A stretch of DNA of 5,028 nucleotides from Acidobacteriota bacterium (GTDB taxonomy: Bacteria > Acidobacteriota > Vicinamibacteria > Vicinamibacterales > Fen-181): NCBI GenBank assembly GCA_003157675.1, contig PMKG01000291.1, forward strand, positions 1 to 5,028, given 5' to 3'. The position numbers and the translations under genes were made by a program. Positions 1-5,005 of this stretch are shown piece by piece. Below the pieces are notes generated by a model that searched no databases, was not told where the DNA came from, and saw only the letters and a list, made by a program, of their open reading frames with translations. The first letter of the stretch is position 1. Every line of letters begins with the position of its first letter.

Positions 1-801
1 ATGTGGAACCCGCACTCGGTGATGTTCGAGGTCGGCTGGTGCGTGTGCCTCTACCTGGTCGTCCTGGCGCTCGAATTCAGCCCGGTGGTCTTCGAGTGGC
101 TCGGCCTGACGAAGCTGCAGAAGCTCGCGGTGAAGATGACGCTCGGGCTGACGATTCTCGGCACGTGTCTTTCGACGCTGCACCAGTCGTCGCTCGGCGC
201 GTTGTTCCTGATGATGCCGCACCGGCTGCACCCGCTGTGGTACTCGGGCTACGTGCCGATCTTCTTCTTCGTGTCCGCCATCATCGCCGGCCTGAGCATG
301 GTCATCGTCGAGAGCGGGCTGTCGCACCGTGCCTTCAAGTCGCAGATTGACGAAAAGGCGCACGCCCACGCCGACGAGGTGACGCTGGGCCTGTCGCGCG
401 GCGCGGCGATCGTCCTGTTCGCCTACTTTTTCCTGAAGCTGCAGGGACTGGTGGACAGCGGGCGGTTCGACCTGCTGCCGACGCCGTACGGCTACTGGTT
501 CCTGTTCGAGATGTTCGGCTTCATCCTCGGTCCGGCCTTCCTCTTCGCCATCGCGGTTCGCCGGCAGAAGGCGACGCTGGCGCGCTGGGTGGCCGGCTGG
601 ACGGTGCTCGGCATCGTCGTCAACCGGCTGAACCTCGCGGTGATCGCGTTCAACTACAACGCGCCCGAGCGGTACATCCCGGGCTTCATGGAGATCATGA
701 TTTCGGTCACCATCATCACGATCGGCATCATGACGTTCCGCTGGATTGTCAACCGAATGCCGGTGCTCCACGAGCACCCGGATTTTCCGCAGGCTCACTG
801 A
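1..801 (+). CDS. HybB/NrfD-family integral membrane subunit of a respiratory complex, 5'-truncated by the window edge
   Basis: The frame is open from base 1 to TGA at 799-801 (266 residues visible). Seven hydrophobic segments are seen near residues 8-27, 43-62, 85-105, 132-150, 165-187, 197-217 and 229-250. HybB-type signatures include a tract like LALEFSPVVFE (residues 22-32) and STLHQSSLGALFLMMP (58-73). HybB homologues are about 390 residues with around ten helices, and the visible start matches the middle of that family, so the ATG at base 1 is most likely an internal Met and about 130 residues lie outside the window. Known members (HybB, HmcC, DsrP, NrfD) pass electrons between the quinone pool and a periplasmic iron-sulfur or cytochrome subunit. 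Here that fits the downstream triheme cytochrome, and an iron-sulfur subunit gene just upstream is expected but not visible. The next gene begins 17 bp downstream, so it is the same transcript. The family call is firm; which complex it serves is not resolved. Confidence 0.9.
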   Translation: MWNPHSVMFEVGWCVCLYLVVLALEFSPVVFEWLGLTKLQKLAVKMTLGLTILGTCLSTLHQSSLGALFLMMPHRLHPLWYSGYVPIFFFVSAIIAGLSMVIVESGLSHRAFKSQIDEKAHAHADEVTLGLSRGAAIVLFAYFFLKLQGLVDSGRFDLLPTPYGYWFLFEMFGFILGPAFLFAIAVRRQKATLARWVAGWTVLGIVVNRLNLAVIAFNYNAPERYIPGFMEIMISVTIITIGIMTFRWIVNRMPVLHEHPDFPQAH

Positions 802-804
802 AGC

Positions 805-809
805 GGAGG
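805..809 (+). promoter_or_regulatory. Ribosome binding site for the first GcvH-like gene
   Basis: GGAGG lies nine bases before the ATG at 819, in the 17-bp gap after the HybB-like stop codon. It supports the 819 start and translational linkage within the operon. Confidence 0.75.
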
Positions 810-818
810 CATACGTCG

Positions 819-1538
819 ATGGGTCACGATCTCATCACCATCTACTGGCTCAAAGCGGTCGAGTACGTGCTCGCCGTGTCGTATCTGCCGTTGTTCCTGC
901 TCTTCTGGAGATTCGCGAGCCCGAGGCGCGAAGCCACGGTCGCCGTGGCCGCGACCGCGTTTGGGTGGGCCGATCAGCTGGCTGGCTTCTTCCAGCTGCC
1001 GGCCAACCTCTTCTTCCATCCCGGGCACACGTGGGTGCGCCTGGATGGCGGCGACACGGTGACGATCGGCATGAGCGACTTCGCGCAGCAGCTCGTCGGG
1101 CCGCTCGGTCGCGTCAGGCTGCCCGAGCTCGGCGCGCTGCTCGTGCAGGGCGAGCCCGCCCTCACGCTGGAGACAGGCGGGGCGGCCGTGCAGATGCTGG
1201 CACCCGTGGACGGGCGTGTGGTCGCGGTCAATCCCGCGCTCGCCTCCTCCACCGATGTCGTCAAGCAGTCGCCCTACGAGGACGGCTGGCTGATGCAGGT
1301 CCAGAGCTCGCGCCTCGCGGCCAACCTCAAGAACCTGCTGTCGGGCACGCTGGCCAGGCGGTGGATGGACACCGTGTGCGAGACGCTGGGCGCCCAGATG
1401 ACGCCGATGGAACTCGGCAAGGTGTACCTCGACGGCGGCCACCTGGTGGACGGACTGGCGCGCAGCCTGTCGCACGAGGACTGGGACAAGGTGGCGCGGC
1501 AGTTCTTCCTCACCGAGGAGGGAGGCCGCAATGCGTAG
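819..1538 (+). CDS. Membrane-anchored GcvH-like (lipoyl-fold) protein lacking the lipoyl lysine
   Basis: 239 residues. An N-terminal membrane segment (about residues 12-31) is followed by a moderately hydrophobic linker and then a glycine-cleavage H-protein-like domain (about 65-176). Recognisable H-protein landmarks are HPGHTWVR (67-74), IGMSDFAQQLVG (83-94), APVDGRVVAVNPAL (128-141) and SPYEDGWL (151-158). True H proteins are about 125-130 residues, soluble, and carry lipoate on the Lys of an ESVKA-like motif. Here the aligned stretch is E118-T-G-G121-A-A, so the Lys is Gly121 and lipoylation at that site is impossible. A C-terminal extension of about 60 residues ends in a Trp/Phe helix (SLSHEDWDKVARQFF, 217-231) that resembles the tail of the second GcvH-like protein at 1910-2617. 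It sits between the HybB-like and triheme cytochrome genes and overlaps the latter by 8 bp. Automated annotation would probably call it gcvH; a role in glycine cleavage is unlikely. A structural or docking role in the respiratory complex is inference. Confidence 0.85.
   Translation: MGHDLITIYWLKAVEYVLAVSYLPLFLLFWRFASPRREATVAVAATAFGWADQLAGFFQLPANLFFHPGHTWVRLDGGDTVTIGMSDFAQQLVGPLGRVRLPELGALLVQGEPALTLETGGAAVQMLAPVDGRVVAVNPALASSTDVVKQSPYEDGWLMQVQSSRLAANLKNLLSGTLARRWMDTVCETLGAQMTPMELGKVYLDGGHLVDGLARSLSHEDWDKVARQFFLTEEGGRNA
1515..1525 (+). promoter_or_regulatory. Ribosome binding site for the triheme cytochrome, inside the preceding gene
   Basis: GAGGAGGGAGG lies within the last codons of the first GcvH-like gene, five bases before the ATG at 1531. 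With the 8-bp gene overlap it points to coupled translation. Confidence 0.75.
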
Positions 1539-1878
1539 CCACCTGAGAACGCTGCGGGCCGTCGTGCTCGTCGCCGCCGTCTTGATGGCGGCGTCGGCCG
1601 TCGCGCAGAGTCTGCCACGGCTTCCGGCCGACATCGTGCTGCCGCAGTCGGGGGACAGCCCGGGGAAGGTGACCTTCAGCCACGCGAACCACGTGGGCTT
1701 CCAGGCGAAGCCGGACTGCACGGCCTGCCACCCGAAGCTCGCGCCAATCCTGAAGGCGCCCAAGGACGCCAAGCGCGCGCCGATCACGCACCAGGCGATG
1801 CTCAAGGGGCAGGCCTGCGGCGCATGCCATGGAAAGACCGCGCACGGGTTCGACGATTGCACGACCTGCCACAAGTAG
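1531..1878 (+). CDS. Secreted triheme c7-type (cytochrome c3 family) cytochrome
   Basis: 115 residues. An N-terminal signal peptide (basic MRSHLRTLR, hydrophobic core about 10-24, likely cleavage after AVA near 25) exports it to the periplasm. The mature part has three CXXCH haem-attachment motifs: C63-C66-H67, C96-C99-H100 and C110-C113-H114. Non-motif histidines able to act as distal ligands are H51 and H54 (in FSHANH), H87 and H105, enough for three bis-His haems. The FSHxxH element plus three CXXCH in about 65 residues matches the c7/triheme branch of the cytochrome c3 family, which are low-potential multihaem electron carriers. It starts inside the end of the preceding gene and is followed after 31 bp by a second GcvH-like gene, so it is probably the periplasmic electron carrier of the complex containing the HybB-like subunit. 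Whether it is a tight subunit or a diffusible carrier cannot be told. Confidence 0.93.
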   Translation: MRSHLRTLRAVVLVAAVLMAASAVAQSLPRLPADIVLPQSGDSPGKVTFSHANHVGFQAKPDCTACHPKLAPILKAPKDAKRAPITHQAMLKGQACGACHGKTAHGFDDCTTCHK

Positions 1879-1890
1879 GGGGTCGTTTTC

Positions 1891-1903
1891 GAGGGAGAGG
1901 GAG
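1891..1903 (+). promoter_or_regulatory. Ribosome binding site that fixes the start of the second GcvH-like gene
   Basis: A purine run, GAGGGAGAGGGAG, ends six bases before the ATG at 1910. It favours that start over an in-frame ATG at 1829, which lies inside the cytochrome gene and would add 27 residues of non-membrane, Arg-rich sequence. Confidence 0.7.
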
Positions 1904-1909
1904 TCAGCC

Positions 1910-2617
1910 ATGCAAGCCGTCATCGACACGCTCCAGACCATCGGCATCTTCCTGCTGTATCTCGCCGCGAGATTCGCGGTGCTGCTGGTTGTCCTGGCAG
2001 TCCTGACCGTCGTGTTCGTCGCCGGCCTCGCGGTCGTCCGTCTGGCCGGCCGCGCCCGCCATCATGCGATGGGGCTCGCGCGGGTGGACGGGCTCGTCTG
2101 GCGGGCGGGCGTCTACTTCGCGCCCGGCCACGCCTGGCTGCAGACGCGCGACGGGGGCACGCTGCGCGTGGGCCTTGACGATCTGGCGCAGCACGTGCTC
2201 GCCCGCATCACCGAAGTGATCCTGCCGGAGCCGGGCCAGGCGATCCGCGCCGGCGAGCCGGCCGCCGTGATCCGCTGCGGCAAGCGCCGGGCGATGATCC
2301 CGGCGCCGGTGGCCGGGCGCGTCGTGGCCGTCAACCGTCGCGTGGTCGGCAACCCGGCGCGGCTGCACACCGATCCGTACGGCGGCGGGTGGCTGTATGC
2401 GGTGCAACCCGAGGACTCGGCCTATGCCCGGCTGCCCTACGGCGAGGACTCGCGGCCGTGGTTCTCCCGAGAGGCGATCCGGCTGTCGCAGTTCTTCGAG
2501 CATCAGCTCGGCATGGCGGCGGCCGACGGCGGCGAACTGGTGGCTCCGGCGCCGTCGCTGCTCACCGAGTCGCAGTGGGCCGAGATGACGGAGAGTTTCC
2601 TGCAGGCGTCGCGTTAG
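1910..2617 (+). CDS. Second membrane-anchored GcvH-like protein, with a lysine at the lipoyl position
   Basis: 235 residues from the ATG at 1910. A long hydrophobic N-terminus (about residues 11-46, one long or two short membrane segments) precedes an H-protein-like domain (about 66-166). Landmarks are FAPGHAWLQ (70-78), VGLDDLAQHVL (87-97), IPAPVAGRVVAVN (130-142) and DPYGGGWLYAV (155-165). Counting back from the APV motif, Lys125 (AAG at 2282-2284) falls exactly where H proteins carry lipoate. Its surroundings (IRCGKRRA) lack the acidic residue and the ESVKA pattern, so modification is doubtful. The C-terminal tail (SLLTESQWAEMTESFLQAS, 216-234) matches the tail of the first GcvH-like protein in pattern, which together with the shared architecture marks the two as paralogues flanking the cytochrome gene. 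It is the last gene of the operon, followed by an intrinsic terminator. A glycine-cleavage role is unlikely; a role as a dedicated respiratory-complex subunit is inference. Confidence 0.85.
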   Translation: MQAVIDTLQTIGIFLLYLAARFAVLLVVLAVLTVVFVAGLAVVRLAGRARHHAMGLARVDGLVWRAGVYFAPGHAWLQTRDGGTLRVGLDDLAQHVLARITEVILPEPGQAIRAGEPAAVIRCGKRRAMIPAPVAGRVVAVNRRVVGNPARLHTDPYGGGWLYAVQPEDSAYARLPYGEDSRPWFSREAIRLSQFFEHQLGMAAADGGELVAPAPSLLTESQWAEMTESFLQASR

Positions 2618-2641
2618 GCGTCCCGACAGACTCCCTCCCCG

Positions 2642-2684
2642 CGGCCGCCAGGGATACTCGTGCCCTGGCGGCCGTTGCCTTTTC
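2642..2684 (+). terminator. Intrinsic terminator of the HybB/GcvH-like/cytochrome operon
   Basis: A perfect 12-bp GC-rich stem (2642-2653 with 2663-2674) and a 9-base loop are followed by a T-rich run (TTGCCTTTTCC). It begins 24 bp after the stop codon of the last operon gene, so transcription probably ends here and the caspase gene is a separate unit. Confidence 0.85.
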
Positions 2685-2787
2685 CTCCCGCCCGCGGTCG
2701 CACCGCGTCGATCGCGTGCCATCTGCAACAGGAAACTGCACGCCGGATCACGCTCGTCGCCTTTGCACGCAACGGCGCGCCGGCACC

Positions 2788-2816
2788 TTGTGCGCCTCGG
2801 GTTTCGGCCGGATCAT
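2788..2816 (+). promoter_or_regulatory. Weak candidate promoter for the caspase-family gene
   Basis: TTGTGC (2788-2793), a 17-base spacer and GATCAT (2811-2816) match the sigma-70 consensus at 3/6 and 4/6 positions and would put the transcript start about 25 bases before the ATG. The match is poor. The main argument is that a promoter is needed between the terminator at 2642-2684 and the gene. Nothing else clear was seen in 2685-2848. Confidence 0.25.
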
Positions 2817-2848
2817 CGGTCGACCTCGCACCAGCATAAGGAGGAGCC

Positions 2849-3667
2849 ATGGCAAAGAGGGCACTGCTCGTCGGCATCAATCACTATCCGGACCCGGAGA
2901 ACGCGCTGCGCGGCTGTCTCAACGACGTCCGACAGGTCGGCGATCTCCTGCACCTGCACTTTGGATTCGGAGGCAACGGCGCGGTCAGGCTCCTGACCGA
3001 GACCCGCGCCACCACGGCCGCGATCGTCTCCGGGCTCCACTGGCTCGTGGACGATGCGGCGTCAGGCGACGTGCTCGTGTTCCACTATTCCGGCCACGGC
3101 TCGCAGGTGCCGGACCGACACGGCGACGAGGTGGACGGCCTCGACGAGATCATCTGTCCCTACGACCTCGACTGGGACAACCCGTTGACCGACGACGACC
3201 TCCAGGCCGTCGTTCAGGGACTTCCGGCGAGCGTGAATCTGACGGTGATCCTGGACTCGTGCCACTCCGGCACCGGGCTTCGCGAGCTGCCGGCACGAGG
3301 CGGTACCGAGCGAAGCCGATGGCTCCAGCCGCCGGAGCGGTTGCATTGGCGGCTTCGCGAAGACCAGGCGATGCGGCGATTCGGCGCGAGGGCGGCCGAG
3401 TGCGGAGCCATCCTGATCGCGGGCTGCCGTTCGGACCAGTCGTCGGCCGACGCCGACATCGACGGAGAGTATCACGGCGCGCTGACCTTCTACCTGTGCC
3501 ACGCGATCGAGGAACTGGGGTTCGCGGCGAGCTACCGCGCGGTGATCGCCCGGACACGGCGCCTGCTGCAGTCGAACGGGTACGAGCAGGTGCCGCAGCT
3601 CGAGGGGCCGGCGGCGCTGCTGCACGGCGAGATCCTGGCGCCGAGGTTCGAAGCGGTGGGGGCGTGA
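2849..3667 (+). CDS. Caspase-family (peptidase C14, type I metacaspase-like) cysteine protease
   Basis: 272 residues, one caspase-fold domain, no signal peptide or membrane segment, so probably cytoplasmic. The p20 part begins with ALLVGINHY (5-13) and GCLNDV (22-27). The catalytic His83 is in YSGHGSQ (80-86) and the catalytic Cys138 in DSCHSG (136-141); Asp136 is at the position that in metacaspases shapes an S1 pocket for Arg/Lys. The acidic GDEVDGLDE (92-100) followed by P104-x-D106 is typical of type I metacaspases. An Arg-rich linker (about 149-182) could hold self-processing sites, and a p10-like part follows, with AGCRSDQSS (191-199), a GALTFYL helix (210-216) and VPQLEG (248-253). The strong ribosome site AGGAGG at 2839-2844 sets the start. 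Relatives act in regulated proteolysis, programmed death or phage defence, often fused to or next to effectors. None is fused here and none of the visible neighbours resembles one, so target and trigger are unknown. Confidence 0.92.
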   Translation: MAKRALLVGINHYPDPENALRGCLNDVRQVGDLLHLHFGFGGNGAVRLLTETRATTAAIVSGLHWLVDDAASGDVLVFHYSGHGSQVPDRHGDEVDGLDEIICPYDLDWDNPLTDDDLQAVVQGLPASVNLTVILDSCHSGTGLRELPARGGTERSRWLQPPERLHWRLREDQAMRRFGARAAECGAILIAGCRSDQSSADADIDGEYHGALTFYLCHAIEELGFAASYRAVIARTRRLLQSNGYEQVPQLEGPAALLHGEILAPRFEAVGA

Positions 3668-3757
3668 CACACAACGGCTGACGGCCGAGCCGCGCGCTTA
3701 ACGTCAGGGCAGGCGTTCGGACCCGCCGGAGGCTCCCGAAATCCGCCAACCGTCGAG

Positions 3758-3786
3758 TTGCGGTTGCCTGGGCCGAGTCGTAAGAT
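3758..3786 (+). promoter_or_regulatory. Candidate sigma-70-like promoter for the lipoprotein gene
   Basis: TTGCGG (3758-3763), exactly 17 bases, then TAAGAT (3781-3786) match the consensus at 3/6 and 4/6. A transcript would start near 3793, about 30 bases before the ATG at 3824. The match is modest but well placed in the 156-bp gap after the caspase gene. Confidence 0.35.
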
Positions 3787-3823
3787 GCGATCGATCGGCG
3801 CGGCGGAATGCGAGGTGACCGCG

Positions 3824-4204
3824 ATGCGCGTCCAGCGCCTTGTCCTGGCTGGAGTCGTTGTTGTAGCCGCGAGCTGCACGGGCCCCGTCGGGCCGAACCC
3901 TCTGGACACCGGACTCGTCGGCACCGTCCTGCGTGGGCCTGTCCAACCGGCTTGCGTGGCAGGCGCGTCGTGCGCCGCGCCGTTCGCCGCGACCTTCGGG
4001 GTGTATGCGGGCGGCCAGCAGGTTGCGACGTTTCAGTCCGACGCCCAGGGCCGCTTCGAGGTGCCCCTGGCCCCCGGCGTCTATCTGGTCGTGCCTGGCC
4101 CAGACGCCCCGATCATCGCGCCGTCTTCGCAAGCGAAACAGGTGACCGTCGGTCCTGTCGGGATGACGACGGTGCAGCTCCTCTTCGATAACGGGATTCG
4201 GTGA
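3824..4204 (+). CDS. Small probable lipoprotein with a carboxypeptidase-regulatory-like beta-sandwich
   Basis: 126 residues from the ATG at 3824, chosen because GAGGTGA (3812-3818) precedes it and because it places a signal peptide at the very N-terminus; a TTG at 3758 or ATG at 3785 in the same frame would bury it. A basic start (MRVQR), a hydrophobic stretch (7-16) and AASC18 make Cys18 a likely lipidation site, although -3 is Ala, a less typical lipobox. After a Pro/Gly linker, residues 31-126 look like a single prealbumin/carboxypeptidase-regulatory-like domain: GLVGTVLRGP (30-39), then SDAQGRFEVPLAPGVYLVV (72-90), a classic turn-strand-turn signature, and a closing strand ending DNGIR. 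Cys44 and Cys50 could form a disulphide outside the cytoplasm. Specific function is not recognised. It faces the minus-strand gene at 4266-4754, which has a similar fold. Confidence 0.78.
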   Translation: MRVQRLVLAGVVVVAASCTGPVGPNPLDTGLVGTVLRGPVQPACVAGASCAAPFAATFGVYAGGQQVATFQSDAQGRFEVPLAPGVYLVVPGPDAPIIAPSSQAKQVTVGPVGMTTVQLLFDNGIR

Positions 4205-4265
4205 GCGACGCGCGTTCGACGCGAAGGATCACGCAGGAGTCGGCTCGTTAGGAGGGTCCGCGAAG

Positions 4266-4754
4266 TCAGAACTTCGAGCTCGCGTCCACGGTCTCGCCGC
4301 CCTTGATGGAGAACCGGGACACCGAGAACTTGTTCCCCAGATCCCGCTTGTCGGTCCCGCCGACGTGAGCCGATCGAAACACGAGCGTGTACTCACCGAC
4401 AGGCAGGTCTCTGACTTCGAAAGTGCCGTGCCCGTCTGCCCGGGTGTGCTTCAGGAACGCGACCGATCGGTTGCGCGTCGCGCACTCGCCGATCGTGACC
4501 TCGAAGGTCGAGGGGTAGATCGTGCAGTCCGGCGGGAACTGGGTCTTGCCCGCGAAGATCCAGATGTCGCTGCCGGCATCGGGCTGGCCTCCGGAACCGA
4601 AGACGAGGGTCCCCCGAACCGTGCCGGCGTCCTGTTTGCCGCCCCTCGGCGCGTCCGGGCGCTGCGCGTAGGTCTGCTGTTGGGCCACGACGAGGAGTGA
4701 GGCCACGAGCAGCCCCATCAAATACCGGCCAGCAATTCGTGCGCTGGTTGCCAT
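4266..4754 (-). CDS. Small secreted protein with a carboxypeptidase-regulatory-like beta-sandwich
   Basis: 162 residues, start ATG at 4754-4752, stop TGA at 4268-4266. The N-terminus is a standard signal peptide: basic residues, a hydrophobic core about 11-24, and probable cleavage after TYA30. No lipobox is present, so the mature protein is predicted to be periplasmic or secreted. The mature part starts with a Gly/Asp/Arg-rich spacer and then a beta-rich domain: GTVRGTLVFGSGG (44-56), IWIFAG (64-69), RADGHGTFEVRDLPVGEYTLVF (105-126, the family's characteristic turn-and-strand signature), and a closing strand near 143-160. Cys77 and Cys91 may form a disulphide. A weak ribosome site (AAGGGG at 4763-4768) precedes the ATG. 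The fold suggests carbohydrate or protein binding at the cell surface, but no substrate can be inferred. It converges on the lipoprotein gene, with 61 bp between the stops and no convincing shared terminator. Confidence 0.8.
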   Translation of the reverse strand: MATSARIAGRYLMGLLVASLLVVAQQQTYAQRPDAPRGGKQDAGTVRGTLVFGSGGQPDAGSDIWIFAGKTQFPPDCTIYPSTFEVTIGECATRNRSVAFLKHTRADGHGTFEVRDLPVGEYTLVFRSAHVGGTDKRDLGNKFSVSRFSIKGGETVDASSKF

Positions 4755-4846
4755 CTGGCGCGCCCCTTTCGGTCCGGGTCCGGTGGTCCGCCGTGTCCGA
4801 TACTCGGCTCCTGTTGGACGGCCTCACCGGCCCCCTCATGTAATGG

Positions 4847-4876
4847 ATGCTGCGCGCGGTCTACCGGTTGGGTCAA
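4847..4876 (-). promoter_or_regulatory. Weak candidate promoter for the secreted protein gene
   Basis: On the minus strand TTGACC (4876-4871, 5/6 to consensus) is followed after 18 bases by CAGCAT (4852-4847, 3/6). A transcript would have a leader of about 85 bases. The -10 match is poor, so this is only a pointer. Apart from it and the tRNA terminator, 4755-4956 shows nothing recognisable. Confidence 0.22.
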
Positions 4877-4956
4877 CTACTCGCTGCCAGCGTAATCGCT
4901 ATTTCGGCGCTCGGCAGCTTCTGCTTTGCCCCGCCGTACATGCGCGATCCACATGC

Positions 4957-4991
4957 AAAACGGCCGGCCGCCTTGGGGGCAACCGGCCGTT
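4957..4991 (-). terminator. Intrinsic terminator after the tRNA gene
   Basis: Read on the minus strand, 4991-4978 pairs with 4972-4959 in a 14-bp stem closed by a 5-base loop (CCCAA), ending in TTTT at 4960-4957. Two inner pairs are G-U wobbles on this strand but would be A-C mismatches in a plus-strand transcript, which supports a minus-strand terminator. It starts 14 bases after the encoded CCA of the tRNA. Confidence 0.8.
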
Positions 4992-5005
4992 CTACCCAGA
5001 TACTT

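Noticed and set aside
795..1874. Long minus-strand open frame (359 codons) opposite the first GcvH-like and cytochrome genes
   Set aside because: It is antisense to genes with clear domains; its translation is Arg/His/Ala-rich with no recognisable motif, as expected for GC-rich DNA.
1829..1909. 27-codon upstream extension of the second GcvH-like protein
   Set aside because: It lies mostly within the cytochrome gene, would put Arg-rich sequence before the membrane segment, and lacks the strong ribosome site present before 1910.
1904..2728. Minus-strand open frame opposite the second GcvH-like gene
   Set aside because: Shadow of a well-supported gene; Arg-rich translation, and it runs through the operon terminator.
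2773..2782. 10-base palindrome CGGCGCGCCG upstream of the caspase gene, with GGCGCGCC again at 4757-4764
   Set aside because: Possible operator, but GC-only palindromes of this size are common here and the two copies differ in flanks and in distance to their genes.
2389..3681. 430-codon plus-strand frame spanning the intergenic gap and the caspase gene
   Set aside because: It crosses a strong terminator, overlaps two well-supported genes in another frame, and its translation is low-complexity Arg/Gly/Ala.
3675..3707. Inverted repeats after the caspase gene (5-bp and 6-bp stems)
   Set aside because: Short stems, long or alternative loops and no T-run; not enough to call a terminator.
3758..3823. 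TTG or ATG starts upstream of the lipoprotein ATG at 3824
   Set aside because: They would bury the signal peptide, and the TTG overlaps the candidate -35 element; the ATG at 3824 has a ribosome site.
4206..4223. Short hairpin and a 7-base direct repeat (CGACGCG) between the convergent genes
   Set aside because: A 5-bp stem without a T-run; such repeats are expected by chance in GC-rich DNA.
4365..4839. Open frames on both strands overlapping the secreted protein gene
   Set aside because: Neither has a signal peptide or domain, and both are shadows of the minus-strand gene with a clear signal peptide and beta-sandwich signature.
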